DNA of 64,000 bases from NCBI RefSeq assembly GCF_000317065.1, contig NC_019701.1:1240001-1304000 (forward strand), read 5' to 3'. The notes under the pieces were generated by a model. The model had not been told where the DNA came from. It saw only the letters and a program-made list of their open reading frames with translations, and did not search any database. The translations under genes were made by a program, and so were the position numbers. Of this stretch, positions 18,815 through 28,315 are shown one piece after another. How positions within the stretch are numbered: position 1 is the stretch's first letter; every line of letters begins with the position of its first letter. This DNA is from Pseudanabaena sp. PCC 7367 (GTDB lineage: Bacteria; Cyanobacteriota; Cyanobacteriia; Pseudanabaenales; Pseudanabaenaceae).

Positions 18815-20656
18815 CTATTTCGGCACAATAAAATGCGCCCACACATCGCCATCGCGCCCACACATCTGACGCATGTAGTTATAGGAATAAATTAGCGATC
18901 GCCCCTCGGTTTTGGCATAGCCAGTGCGGGCATCGCCGTAGGGGTCATGCACCACAAATCCCCGTGGTTCATAGCCAATCACGGTAATAATATGTCCGCC
19001 AGCGGTGAAATAGCCACCCACGGTTAGGGGGCGATTGGCATCCAACTCAGCGGCAACCTGTGACCAGGTACGCGCCACATCAAACCCACCACCAAAGCCA
19101 TAGGCACGGTAGAGCTGCTGGAGGGCAAAATTATCGGTTCTGGCTCCTGCCCCATAGCGATCGATAATCCATTGATATAACTCGTCTTCTAATTGTTGGC
19201 CACTGCGTTTGGATCGCAAGCCATGATAGGCCAGAATCATGCCGATCGCGGTGACATTACAAGTGGTATAGGGATCACGAGGATTATCCCGTTGCGAGAA
19301 ATAGGGCACTCCCAATACGCGCCGATCGGGATCAATTTCTTCATTACCCTGCTTGAGGGTGGCATGGGACTGATAGACAAAGCCTGATGTACCCAGCGGA
19401 TCGATCGCTTCGGTTAGCTCTAGTTTGTAGTGATTGTCATCAATGCCATAGCTGCTCACGCCAAAAATCTCGCCCGCCTTTAGCTCTACTTTCTGGTTAC
19501 CACCCAAACCACCCGCTGCGATCGGTTGCTGTTTAAACAAAGTTCCCTGCTTGATCGTGATCGTCTTCATATCCGGGTTATAGGGGATCTCTTTGCCATC
19601 TTTGGTCATGCGTACATGCTGCCAATAAAAATAGCCCACCACCCCTTCAGCATATTTCTGGTTATAGAGCCGCACCTTGAAATGGCCATTACCACAGGCA
19701 TAACCCTTCACTCGGAAAGCAGAACCGGATTTAACCAAAAACTTATCCCCATCCCCTAGCTCCGTTGAATTGGCGGTAGTTTTCTTGAAATAGGTGTCAT
19801 GGGTGATAGTCAGGATTGTATTTTCGGTCGGCACCTCCCCACCACCATCGGGGGTATCGTCTTTACCTGGTTCCTCGATCCGCACATGGGGGGCATAGAA
19901 ATAGCCCTGGGCTCCCACCGGGGCGATCGCCATATCTAGCTGCACCCGGTAGTGATTACCTTCCTGGCGATATCCCTCCAGGGTAAAGCTATAGCCTGCT
20001 TCCAGCTCCGTTTTTTGATCGTCACTAAGCTCGCTGGCACTGGCCGCCGCAACCTTAAACAGGGTGTCATGCTCCACGGTCAGAATTGCTGGGGCATGGA
20101 GTTCAACGTGGGGACCATAGAAAAAACCAAACTTGCCAACTGGCTCAATGTCTTGCAGCAGTTTTACTTTTAAATGGCCATCCACAAACCCATATTGCTT
20201 CAGCACCAGCATTTTGCCCTCTTTGACCACCGCCTTTTCCTGGGGCAGCAACAAAGTCGAGTCGATCGTAGATTTTTTAAAAACCGTATCCTGCTTCACC
20301 GTCAGTGTCGCCAACAGGGGCAACACATTGATGCTAATGATTTCCTCGGTGAGTATATTACCCTGGCGATCGCTGCCCTTAATCCCCAACCAACGCGCCC
20401 CAGGATTCAAAAAGCCCTGGCTTAAGTTCACGCTCCATTTCCCCTGCACTGGGTCGATCTCCACTGGTAATGGAAAACGATCTTCTGCCTTTACGGTTAC
20501 TTCTGCCACCCGCGTAGTATCTAGCAAACCAGCAATGATCGTGGGCTGGTGTACCATCACCTCGGTGGGATATTGAGAGATGGATAGGGGCTTGGTTGCA
20601 TTGGGATCAGTAGTATTGGCCGGATCAGGATTGATTGCAGGGTCAGCAGTATTCAT
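18815..20656 (-). CDS. C39-like cysteine peptidase domain protein with four internal repeats
   Basis: A 613-residue protein. A Thr/Pro/Asn-rich N-terminus and a beta-rich Ig-like segment (to about residue 115) are followed by four homologous repeats of about 68 residues at roughly 118-186, 192-259, 281-349 and 365-434. Each repeat opens with LTxxxDTxFK and closes with GYFYxxHVR-like sequence. The C-terminal 165 residues form a C39_2/papain-like domain: Cys466 in the TTCNVTAIGMILAYHG motif, His in GGHIITVIGY and Asp in VVHDPYGDA. No signal peptide is visible, so export is uncertain. The ATG at 20656 with GTGAGG upstream is preferred over a GTG at 20671. Probably a cell-wall or surface peptidase. 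Confidence 0.85.
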   Translation of the reverse strand: MNTADPAINPDPANTTDPNATKPLSISQYPTEVMVHQPTIIAGLLDTTRVAEVTVKAEDRFPLPVEIDPVQGKWSVNLSQGFLNPGARWLGIKGSDRQGNILTEEIISINVLPLLATLTVKQDTVFKKSTIDSTLLLPQEKAVVKEGKMLVLKQYGFVDGHLKVKLLQDIEPVGKFGFFYGPHVELHAPAILTVEHDTLFKVAAASASELSDDQKTELEAGYSFTLEGYRQEGNHYRVQLDMAIAPVGAQGYFYAPHVRIEEPGKDDTPDGGGEVPTENTILTITHDTYFKKTTANSTELGDGDKFLVKSGSAFRVKGYACGNGHFKVRLYNQKYAEGVVGYFYWQHVRMTKDGKEIPYNPDMKTITIKQGTLFKQQPIAAGGLGGNQKVELKAGEIFGVSSYGIDDNHYKLELTEAIDPLGTSGFVYQSHATLKQGNEEIDPDRRVLGVPYFSQRDNPRDPYTTCNVTAIGMILAYHGLRSKRSGQQLEDELYQWIIDRYGAGARTDNFALQQLYRAYGFGGGFDVARTWSQVAAELDANRPLTVGGYFTAGGHIITVIGYEPRGFVVHDPYGDARTGYAKTEGRSLIYSYNYMRQMCGRDGDVWAHFIVPK

Positions 20657-20718
20657 GACAGATAGCCTCACGCCTTCGGGGATGCGGAATTTCTAGGGTG
20701 ATTGGAGCATCGAGATAT

Positions 20719-23124
20719 CTAGATTTTAGACCTGAGTGGGTGCTTGTCAAGCTTAACTTTGCCCAATCGCAACGCATTCGTCACCACCGACACCGAGCTA
20801 AACGCCATCGCTGCGCCCGCAATAATTGGATTCAGTAGCCAGTGAAACAGTGGGTAAAAAACTCCTGCCGCCACGGGGATGCCAATGATGTTATAGACAA
20901 AGGCAAAAAATAGATTCTGTTTAATATTACGCATCGTGGCCTGGCTTAGTTTGATCGCTGCCACGATCCCAAACAGGTCACCAGAAATCAGCGTAATATC
21001 ACTGGTGGCGATCGCCACATCTGTACCAGTACCGATCGCCATCCCCACATCCGCTTGCGCCAGAGCCGGAGCATCATTGATGCCATCGCCCACCATCGCC
21101 ACAATCTTGCCCTCTTGCTGAAGCTGAATAATTTTCTCGGCCTTTTGGTCGGGGCGCACCTGGGCAAAGATCCGATCGATGCCTACTTCATGGGCGATCG
21201 CCGCTGCCGTTTGTTGATGATCGCCAGTCAGCATCACCACTTCTAATTTCATCCTTTGCAAGGCTCTGACCGCCTCGGCAGTGGTGGGTTTGAGCGCATC
21301 ACCGATCGCAATCATGCCCTGGAGTTTGCCGTTGATGGCAATGGCGATCGCGGTTTTGCCCAGATCCTGCCAGGTTTGCGCAAATTTAGTGAATGGCGCG
21401 GTGTCGATCCCTAGATCCTCAAGCCAGCGCTGTTGGCCAATTTGGATTAATTGTTGATCATGCTGCGTGGATGCATTCTGTACTTCTAGCTCTAAATGAT
21501 CTAAATTATTTGAATTTAAGATCTTGGCCTGGACACCACGCCCTGCGATCGCCTCAAAGTCTTTAATCTCCAGCCGATCGATCCCATAGCCCCGATCCTC
21601 TCGCTCCTCAATAGTCTCTAACTCTTGCTTGGCATATTCCACCACCGCTGCTGCCAGGGGATGCTCAGAAAGTCGTTCGATCGCCGCTGCGAACTGGAGA
21701 ACCCTGAGCCGATCGCCATTGTCTATGGCCACAAATTCCGCCACCGTTGGTTTGCCCATCGTCAGCGTGCCAGTTTTATCCAGCACGATCGTATCGATTT
21801 TGTGGGCCAACTCCAAGCTATCCGCCGTTTTGATTAAAATGCCATTCTCTGCCCCCTTGCCAGTCCCCACCATAATCGAAGTGGGCGTTGCCAAACCCAA
21901 TGCACAGGGGCAAGCAATGATCAATACGCCGACCGTGGCGATCAATGCCCTGGTAAAATTCCCGGTCAAGCTGAACCAGGTAATAAAAGTGGCGATCGCA
22001 ATTAATAGCACCGCCGGCACAAACCAACCCGTCACCCGATCGGCCAATTTCTGGATTGGTGCTTTGGAAGCCTGCGCCGCTTCTACCAATTTCACGATCT
22101 GCGCCAGCACAGTATCTTTACCAACCTTGGTAGCCTTGAATTGAAAACTACCAGTTTTGTTGATCGTGCTGCCAATCACCTGATCACCAGTTTGCTTAAG
22201 CACGGGTAAGCTCTCGCCGGTCACCATTGCTTCATCTACGCTTGATGAACCCTTAATCAACTCACCATCCACGGGGATTTTTTCACCAGGTCGCACCAGC
22301 ACAATATCGCCAACCTGAACCTGCTCGATCGCCACGTCTATTTCCTGGCCATCCTTTAACAAGCGGGCAGTTTTGGCCTGGAGCCCAATTAGTTTGCGGA
22401 TCGCCGCTGAAGTTTTGCCCCTGGCACGATGTTCCAGCGATCGCCCCAATAAAATCAACGTAATTACCACCGCCGAAGTCTCGTAATAAACCGCAGCACT
22501 TAAGCCCTGCGCCGTGAAAAACTGCGGCATCAGGGTTGCAAATAAAGAATAGCCAAATGCTGCACTTGTGCCCAATGCCACCAAAGTATCCATCGTGGCG
22601 GACTTACGTTTTAAGGCTTTCCAGGCATTTTGATAGAATGGCGCACCGCACCAGAACTGCACTGGCAGGGTCAGCACCAATTGCAACCAGGAATTATGCG
22701 CCCACTGGGGAATAAACGGGATCGATAGACCAGTCATCATCGGCAATGATCCCACCACCAGAATGCTGCTGACGATCGCCCCCAGGATTAACTTACGCTG
22801 GAGGCTACGCGCCGCTTTTTTTTGCTTGGCCATAAACCTGGCCTCAGCATCACTTGGGTCTGATTGCGGTCGATTACTTCCCTTTACCGTCTCCGGCTCA
22901 CCACCAGAGTCATTAAGCACAAACGCCTCATATCCGGCATCGCTTACCGCCGCTTGAATGGCGATCGCATTGGTTTGCTGGGGGTCATACTCAACCTGCG
23001 ATCGCTCCATCGCAAAATTGACATGACCCTCGATCACACCGGGGGTATTGCGGATTGCCTTTTCGATTGTATTAGCGCAGGCAGCACAACTCATGCCACC
23101 AAGCTTGAGAGTGAGCTTAGACAT
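20719..23124 (-). CDS. copA: Copper-translocating P-type ATPase
   Basis: An 801-residue P1B-type ATPase of the CopA type. It has an N-terminal heavy-metal-associated domain with GMSCAAC (residues 9-15), and about eight membrane helices. The intramembrane metal site CPC lies in [13 protein letters not shown]. Other motifs are the phosphorylation motif DKTGTLT, the SEHPLAAA nucleotide-binding motif and the hinge [13 protein letters not shown]. It moves Cu(I) out of the cytoplasm or toward thylakoid or periplasmic cuproproteins; which direction cannot be read from sequence. It is 78 bases downstream of the copZ-like gene and is probably cotranscribed with it from the promoter at 23472-23503. Confidence 0.96.
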   Translation of the reverse strand: MSKLTLKLGGMSCAACANTIEKAIRNTPGVIEGHVNFAMERSQVEYDPQQTNAIAIQAAVSDAGYEAFVLNDSGGEPETVKGSNRPQSDPSDAEARFMAKQKKAARSLQRKLILGAIVSSILVVGSLPMMTGLSIPFIPQWAHNSWLQLVLTLPVQFWCGAPFYQNAWKALKRKSATMDTLVALGTSAAFGYSLFATLMPQFFTAQGLSAAVYYETSAVVITLILLGRSLEHRARGKTSAAIRKLIGLQAKTARLLKDGQEIDVAIEQVQVGDIVLVRPGEKIPVDGELIKGSSSVDEAMVTGESLPVLKQTGDQVIGSTINKTGSFQFKATKVGKDTVLAQIVKLVEAAQASKAPIQKLADRVTGWFVPAVLLIAIATFITWFSLTGNFTRALIATVGVLIIACPCALGLATPTSIMVGTGKGAENGILIKTADSLELAHKIDTIVLDKTGTLTMGKPTVAEFVAIDNGDRLRVLQFAAAIERLSEHPLAAAVVEYAKQELETIEEREDRGYGIDRLEIKDFEAIAGRGVQAKILNSNNLDHLELEVQNASTQHDQQLIQIGQQRWLEDLGIDTAPFTKFAQTWQDLGKTAIAIAINGKLQGMIAIGDALKPTTAEAVRALQRMKLEVVMLTGDHQQTAAAIAHEVGIDRIFAQVRPDQKAEKIIQLQQEGKIVAMVGDGINDAPALAQADVGMAIGTGTDVAIATSDITLISGDLFGIVAAIKLSQATMRNIKQNLFFAFVYNIIGIPVAAGVFYPLFHWLLNPIIAGAAMAFSSVSVVTNALRLGKVKLDKHPLRSKI

Positions 23125-23202
23125 GGTATGTAATTGTAAGGTGAGAGATTTAGTAGCTAAGCAGAAACAGCACCGCGATCGCCCTGGTTAATGGCTAATT
23201 AC

Positions 23203-23397
23203 CTATTCAACCGTATATCCAGCAGAGATGATCGCTGTCCGAATATCAGCTTCAGGATGCTGAGTTTCGATGCTCACTTCCTTAGTAGTTAGATCAGCAG
23301 TAATCTGGGCACTAGAATCAATGGCCACAATTGCATTGGTAATTGTTTCAGCACAGGCTGAGCAAGCCATGTCGGGCACTTTGAGATTTAGATTCAT
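23203..23397 (-). CDS. Heavy-metal-associated (CopZ/Atx1-like) copper chaperone
   Basis: A 64-residue HMA-domain protein with the metal site MACSAC at residues 10-15 and the terminal SAGYTVE typical of these ferredoxin-like folds. It is a probable copper chaperone that hands Cu(I) to the CopA ATPase encoded immediately downstream. Most likely first gene of the copper operon. Unlike Synechocystis Atx1 it is directly linked to its ATPase. Confidence 0.92.
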   Translation of the reverse strand: MNLNLKVPDMACSACAETITNAIVAIDSSAQITADLTTKEVSIETQHPEADIRTAIISAGYTVE

Positions 23398-23471
23398 GAT
23401 GGATTTTTAATTGGTGCAAGTTATGCAATTAAATTAACCCTTTTTGGCCTCATTTAGGTTTAATTAGTTTG

Positions 23472-23503
23472 ATTCTAAACCCTCCATCATGCTGGAGAGT
23501 CAA
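23472..23503 (-). promoter_or_regulatory. MerR/CueR-type promoter and operator of the copper operon
   Basis: Read on the minus strand, a -35 box TTGACT (23503-23498) is followed by a 20-base spacer and a -10 box TAGAAT (23477-23472). The spacer contains the dyad CTCCA-N6-TGGAG. A long 19-20 base spacer with a GC-rich dyad between the boxes is the hallmark of MerR-family activators. The overall arrangement closely resembles CueR and related copper or zinc operators. It lies about 75 bases upstream of the copZ-like start codon. No MerR-family gene is in this window. Confidence 0.6.
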
Positions 23504-23718
23504 CCTGAATAGGTTTGAAAGTATCACGATTCATTCGATCGCTTAGCCGGAAGTCGAACCCAGGTTAGTTAGTAAGGCAAATATAATCACACTTTAGCCA
23601 GAGGACTGATCCCTGCAAAAAGAGAGATTAACCTGAGCGTGCCGCCTGGGATAATTGTGGCAATTAAATTATTAATTAGTCAGTTAATAAATCCCAATAG
23701 CAAAATTAAAGGAAAACA

Positions 23719-24147
23719 ATGGATAAGGCAGAACACTTGATCGTGATGGCAGAAGATGAGCTGACCGAATACAGCACTGAAGCTCGCAAAATTGAAAAAC
23801 TGCGCCGCAAGTATAGTTTTGCCGTGCCCTATCCCGAACAAAAAGCAATCCACGATCGCCTCGAAGCCGAGATCTCCGCCAACCCGATCGCCCAGATCAT
23901 TGAAGAAAACCGCCAGGCGATCGCCCTTCCCTTCTGGGGTGTGGGTGGCTTAGGTCTGCTATTGGGAATTTCCATGCGCCAACCGATCGACTTTGCAGCA
24001 ACCGTAGTCGGCTTTGCGCTGGCGGTGTTGATTCAGCGTTGGGGCTGGAAGTTGGAAGCGAAGCGATTGGCAATTAAAACCCTGGCAGACATTGAAGCGG
24101 GGGTTACATCAGTACAGTCAAAATCGGCATCTAAGTTATCTAAGTAA
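23719..24147 (+). CDS. Conserved cyanobacterial-type membrane protein of unknown function
   Basis: A 142-residue protein I cannot assign. Residues 1-75 are charged and probably helical, ending in QIIEENRQAIALP. Two adjacent hydrophobic segments at about 75-93 (FWGVGGLGLLLGIS) and 100-118 (FAATVVGFALAVLI) look like a helical hairpin. A charged tail with Ser/Lys-rich end follows. A good AAAGGA site precedes the ATG. It is divergent from the copper operon, but nothing links it to copper. Confidence 0.75.
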   Translation: MDKAEHLIVMAEDELTEYSTEARKIEKLRRKYSFAVPYPEQKAIHDRLEAEISANPIAQIIEENRQAIALPFWGVGGLGLLLGISMRQPIDFAATVVGFALAVLIQRWGWKLEAKRLAIKTLADIEAGVTSVQSKSASKLSK

Positions 24148-24364
24148 TTACGCAAGCTCCTCCGCGATTCTGATTGTGATTGTGATACCCCAGCAAGCAT
24201 CTTAATTATTAATTAGTTAGCAGTTTAGATTAAAAGCAAGATAGCCCAGAACTATAGACATAGTCCCAGGCGGCTCTGGTTTTTGAGTGATTATATAGAT
24301 TGCCAATCGAGCTAATTATATCAATCGGCTCTATATTAATTTAGTTATTAATTTAGTTCTGGAA

Positions 24365-24449
24365 CGGAGAGGGGGGGATTCGAACCCCCGATAGCTTTCA
24401 CTATAACGGTTTTCGAGACCGTCGCATTCAACCACTCTGCCACCTCTCC
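24365..24449 (-). tRNA. tRNA-Ser (anticodon CGA)
   Basis: Minus strand. The acceptor arm GGAGAGG pairs with CCTCTCC, the D arm is GCAGAGTGGTTGAATGC, the anticodon loop is CTCGAAA with anticodon CGA, and a long variable arm (TAGTGAAAGCTA) is typical of serine tRNAs. The T arm is GGGGG-TTCGAAT-CCCCC. A discriminator G follows and CCA is not encoded. It reads the UCG codon. Confidence 0.96.
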
Positions 24450-25151
24450 AGAATTAGTCTGCGCTAATAATATTCAGTTTTTGATTTAACCAGGATTACA
24501 TTATAGGCCAGTGGCTTACAAATCGCAGGGGCGATCGCCAGGAAAATTTCAATCTCGGATGTTTCAAGCTCCGAAACGATCGAAACGGCTCCATTTCCTT
24601 TACAGGGATGGGGCTATTTAGTAAATGCGTTACAAAAGGCGAACTCACGCATATCAAATTTAGTTTGATCTTAAAGATCTCTCTATGGGGCAATGAATAG
24701 TAAATATTGATTATAGTACCGATCGAAAACCCACCAAAACCCACCAAATCCACCTGATCCACCACCTTTTTATTAAGAGAATCAGCCTATGATTAAGCTC
24801 GATGGCTCAGCTAGCAAGCTTTACCCAACGTCTGTTAGCCCTGATACATTTTGGGCGAGTCACTAAGCTGAGAGCCAAAGTCAAAAGCCTTCTTAGTTAA
24901 CAAGTTTGTTAGGTATGTAAAGCTTTTGCAAGAAGATTGAGTCGCATGTTCACAATAAGCAGAAATTAGGGAAAGCTTAATTCAAGCGCAAGCAAATTTA
25001 ATCCTGTTTAACTGCTTAATAACAGGGAAACGTATTGTTACTAGTGGTTACTTGAAAATACTGCCCTAGTAAAATACTGAATTTAATCAAGACTAATCGA
25101 TTAGTCCAAACATATTTAGCCCATTAATTTAATTTTCGGGGGAATCCTTAA
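24450..25151. other. Spacer upstream of the Asp-Pro-repeat gene
   Basis: About 700 AT-rich bases. It contains a short direct repeat of AACCCACCAA near 24727-24746. It presumably holds the tRNA promoter on the minus strand and the promoter of the following plus-strand gene. GGGGGAA lies just ahead of the next ATG. No gene is seen. Confidence 0.5.
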
Positions 25152-27086
25152 ATGGCCATAGGTGATACCACCACTTTTCTGGTTGAAGAATTTACGGGTG
25201 CAAATACTGCTGCCGAGATTGTTCTTATGGAAGTTGATGGTGGCGTAGAAGTATTTGTTGATGTAGACGAGTCGATCGCCGCAGGTGACATCACTGCAGT
25301 TTATTTTGATGTTGCCAATGATGCCGTCACTGGGTTAAGCGTTTCCGGTAGCGAAGTTACTGGGGTAGTGCTCGATCCTAATAACGTGACTAGCGTCGGC
25401 GGTGGTACTAACCTGCTTGGTGAAGGCACTGCGCCATTTGACGGTGGCGTAGCGATCGGTACTACTGGTGCTGCTCAGGGTGATTTTTATGACGCCACTA
25501 CCTTCTTAATTGAAGGTGCAACCCTGGCTGACTTCTCAGAACAAAGATTTGGCTTGCGCTTGCAAAGCGTCGGTCCAGACATGGAAGACAGTAGCAAGCT
25601 ATCTGGGGGAGTCGGTGTAATAGATCCCGATCCAGATCCCGATCCAGACCCAGATCCCGATCCAGACCCAGATCCCGATCCAGACCCAGATCCCGATCCA
25701 GACCCAGATCCTGATCCAGACCCAGATCCTGATCCAGACCCAGATCCTGATCCAGACCCAGATCCTGATCCAGTGCCAGATCCTGATCTTGATGTCGAAA
25801 AGTTGGTTTCAGTTGATGGTGGCGTTACTTTTGAAGACGCTGATACAATCCAGGATGCGCCAAACATTCAAGATGGCATCGATCCACAATTCAAGTTTGT
25901 GATCACCAACAATGGGACTGTAGACATCGGCTTTATTACCCTGGATGATAACTTTTATGGTGAAATCGCCGAATTATTTGAAGATCAATTCGCTGATTTT
26001 AGTGAAGACTTTGGTCTGCTCCTAGCGCCAGGTGAAAGCAACGACGATTTTGTCTTTGTTGCTCCCTTTGAAAACGTTGTTCATCTTAATACCGCGATCG
26101 TTGCTGGGGACGAGATTATCATCATCGATCCAGACAACGGTGAATTTGATACTGGCGATAGCTTCTTTGATGAAGATCCAGCTTGGTATGTGCCGATCGG
26201 CTTTGATCCTCCCGATCCCGACCCAGATCCAGACCCCGTTGACGAGCTGCCAGTAATTGAGGTAACTAAGGTTGCTGATCAAACCAGCATTCGTGAAGAC
26301 ATCGGTGGTGATGTGGTTTATACGGTCACGATCGCTAATGAAAGTCCGGTTGATGGCGCAGACCTCGATACACTCACCATTACAGAATTGTCGGATGACC
26401 TTTGGATTGATGCCAACGGTAATGGCGTTGCCGAAGCTGGTGAAGTTGTCACCACCGATCTGCTTGCTGATACCGGCGACATTGTGCTCGCTCCCGGTGA
26501 GTCGTTCAGCTTTGACTACAATGTTTCCTATGCTCCTGGCAGCCTCAATCCTTGGGAAGACCCCACCAACACTGCTACCGCAACTGGTGCTGATGAGGAA
26601 GGCAATGTGGTTTCCGATTCTGATACTGCTGTAGTTGACGTAGTTCAAAAGAACCAACGCAGTATTGAAATCGATAATCTTACGGGGGTGGCTAGCGGCG
26701 ATCAGCTCACTGGTAACTTTGAAATTACCAATGCTAGTAGTGATGCCGAGTTCGTATTGTTAGATTCTTTCAATATGACCTTCCAAGAGAAGAATAAAGG
26801 TTGGAATCCAATCTCTCAAAGCACCTCTAGTGAATTCTGGGTAGATGTCAATCCCAATGGTGTCTTTGATGCTGGGCTTGAAACCTTGTTAGTCGATCTC
26901 GATCCTGCTACTGAAATTCTTGAAACTGCGGTTGTATTTGATACCAGCATTGTAATTGGTTATCAATCCACCTTTGAAACTGCGGTTCCTGATCCAGTTA
27001 AGGCAACAGTCCAAACTACGATCGATGGTCGCTTTGATCAATCCACTGGTGAAGTGCATGTATTTGGACACAGTGGCACTTTCTAG
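25152..27086 (+). CDS. Acidic repeat protein with (Asp-Pro)25 linker and DUF11-like domains
   Basis: A 644-residue, strongly acidic protein rich in Asp, Glu, Thr and Val and almost lacking Cys. Residues 1-157 form a beta-rich domain. Twenty-five consecutive Asp-Pro dipeptides follow (bases 25623-25772). Then come two regions resembling DUF11 conserved repeat domains: DLDVEKLVSVDGG...VITNNGTVDIG, and after a short DPDPDPDP second linker, IEVTKVADQTSIREDIGGDVVYTVTIANES. A C-terminal beta domain ends in HVFGHSGTF. There is no N-terminal signal, so if it is a surface protein, as the architecture suggests, it may leave by a C-terminal type I signal. Asp-rich repeats often bind calcium. A terminator follows at 27158-27195. 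Confidence 0.85.
   Translation: MAIGDTTTFLVEEFTGANTAAEIVLMEVDGGVEVFVDVDESIAAGDITAVYFDVANDAVTGLSVSGSEVTGVVLDPNNVTSVGGGTNLLGEGTAPFDGGVAIGTTGAAQGDFYDATTFLIEGATLADFSEQRFGLRLQSVGPDMEDSSKLSGGVGVIDPDPDPDPDPDPDPDPDPDPDPDPDPDPDPDPDPDPDPDPDPDPDPDPDPVPDPDLDVEKLVSVDGGVTFEDADTIQDAPNIQDGIDPQFKFVITNNGTVDIGFITLDDNFYGEIAELFEDQFADFSEDFGLLLAPGESNDDFVFVAPFENVVHLNTAIVAGDEIIIIDPDNGEFDTGDSFFDEDPAWYVPIGFDPPDPDPDPDPVDELPVIEVTKVADQTSIREDIGGDVVYTVTIANESPVDGADLDTLTITELSDDLWIDANGNGVAEAGEVVTTDLLADTGDIVLAPGESFSFDYNVSYAPGSLNPWEDPTNTATATGADEEGNVVSDSDTAVVDVVQKNQRSIEIDNLTGVASGDQLTGNFEITNASSDAEFVLLDSFNMTFQEKNKGWNPISQSTSSEFWVDVNPNGVFDAGLETLLVDLDPATEILETAVVFDTSIVIGYQSTFETAVPDPVKATVQTTIDGRFDQSTGEVHVFGHSGTF
25623..25772 (+). repeat. 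18-base coding repeat, (Asp-Pro)25
   Basis: A direct repeat of about 18 bases of the form GATCCYGATCCAGACCCA runs for 150 bases in frame and encodes 25 Asp-Pro dipeptides. Third-position changes (CCC to CCT) divide it into an older and a newer block. The antisense frame encodes Ser-Gly repeats and is a shadow. Confidence 0.95.
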
Positions 27087-27157
27087 ATTTTCTAACAGTT
27101 AGATTATAGAAATTGCCACATCGATTGTTAAATTGATTGATCGCAGTTTCTAATTAG

Positions 27158-27195
27158 AGCAGGGGAGTGTTTGATCGCATTCCTCTGCTTTTAGT
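27158..27195 (+). terminator. Rho-independent terminator after the Asp-Pro-repeat gene
   Basis: A 12-base-pair stem with two G-T wobbles (27158-27169 with 27178-27189) and an eight-base loop is followed by TTTTAGTTT. It lies about 70 bases past the stop codon and separates this gene from ilvH. Confidence 0.85.
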
Positions 27196-27338
27196 TTCAG
27201 TGCGATCGATCAATAAAATTCACATTATCCATATGATTTGGAATCAGTGCAATTAATCATGCGTTTAAGACTTAAGATTAATAAACACAAAAACATTGAA
27301 CTTGAAATCTCTAGCAATTACCTTTTCCAGCCGTGACC

Positions 27339-27845
27339 ATGAAACACACAATTTCTGTTGTCGTTGAAGATGAAGCAGGAGTTCTTACCCGCATTGCCAG
27401 TTTGTTTGCCCGTCGGGGCTTTAATATTGAGAGCTTGGCCGTTGGCAGCGCCGAGCAAAATGGCCTCTCGCGGATTACGATGGTTGTCCCCGGTGACGAT
27501 CGTGTAATCGAACAAATTGTCAAACAGCTCAATAAGCTGATCAATGTAATTACAGTGCGCGATCTGACCCAGATCCCCTGTGTCGAGCGCGAGTTGATGA
27601 TGATCAAGGTGAATGCGGGACCATCGACGCGATCGGAAATTATTGAAATTGCCCAGATTTTCAGGTCGCGGGTAGTGGATGTGTCGGATGATTCGCTCAC
27701 GATCGAGGTGGTCGGCGATCCCGGTAAGATCGTGGCGATCGGCAAGATGTTGCAAAAGTTTGGCATCCGCGAGGTGGCTCGCACTGGCAAGATTTCGCTT
27801 ACGCGCGAATCGGGCGTAAATACAGAGTTTCTAAAAGTTTCTTAG
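27339..27845 (+). CDS. ilvH: Acetolactate synthase small (regulatory) subunit
   Basis: A 168-residue regulatory subunit of acetohydroxyacid synthase, which makes the first common step of branched-chain amino acid synthesis valine-sensitive. The N-terminal ACT domain is clear ([20 protein letters not shown], then [12 protein letters not shown]). The C-terminal ALS_ss_C region follows with [19 protein letters not shown]. The ATG at 27339 is chosen over a GTG two codons upstream. The catalytic ilvB/ilvG gene is not in the window, as in many cyanobacteria. It converges on the next minus-strand gene with 17 bases between. Confidence 0.95.
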   Translation: MKHTISVVVEDEAGVLTRIASLFARRGFNIESLAVGSAEQNGLSRITMVVPGDDRVIEQIVKQLNKLINVITVRDLTQIPCVERELMMIKVNAGPSTRSEIIEIAQIFRSRVVDVSDDSLTIEVVGDPGKIVAIGKMLQKFGIREVARTGKISLTRESGVNTEFLKVS

Positions 27846-27862
27846 CCAGCCATACGCGTAAT

Positions 27863-28315
27863 TTAGCTATGATAGATTACACCACTAGCAAACAAGAGTG
27901 CAGCGATTGCAAAAAAAGTGATGGCGTAGTTTAGGCACCATTTCTTGAAATAAGCAGAATTATTCAAATCTCGAATGCCTTCTTTCAAGGTGCGAACTAC
28001 ACGAAGTCGGATCCGCTCGTCGGTGTCATAGTAAAAATTATCAAGCAAATCATCGATTGTATTAGCCTGGCCACTCTCATTGCCAGCAATACCCAATAGG
28101 GATGCTGCAATTGAGGCCAACGCTGTAAGACAAAGTAATAACTTAAGATTGGGATATTCCATTTCGATGCCAAATCGCATTAATAATACTGCAAACCCAA
28201 TCGATAAGCCCAGACGCGTATTCAGGCTATTTATATTATCCAGTGATAGCTTGAGCCTGGATTCTGTATATTCATAAATTAGCTCAATATTGTTATGTTC
28301 AGGAGCTTCTTCCAT
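27863..28315 (-). CDS. Unknown small membrane protein
   Basis: A 150-residue protein with no family I recognise. The N-terminus is acidic and polar (MEEAPEHNNIEL). Hydrophobic segments at roughly 40-50, 63-80 and a C-terminal helix at about 130-148 (YAITFFAIAALLFASGVIYHS) suggest three membrane passes, with a charged segment RIRLRVVRTLKEGIRD between. Base composition is more AT-rich than its neighbours. The ATG at 28315 is preferred over a TTG five codons upstream. Its start codon overlaps, head to head, the start codon of the plus-strand small ORF at 28314. Confidence 0.65.
   Translation of the reverse strand: MEEAPEHNNIELIYEYTESRLKLSLDNINSLNTRLGLSIGFAVLLMRFGIEMEYPNLKLLLCLTALASIAASLLGIAGNESGQANTIDDLLDNFYYDTDERIRLRVVRTLKEGIRDLNNSAYFKKWCLNYAITFFAIAALLFASGVIYHS

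Noticed and set aside
20133-20576. Plus-strand ORF of 147 codons
   Set aside because: Antisense to the repeat-containing C39-like gene, which has clear internal repeats and catalytic motifs.
25487-25867. Minus-strand ORF with long Ser-Gly repeat
   Set aside because: It is the antisense shadow of the (Asp-Pro)25 coding repeat and has no independent signals.
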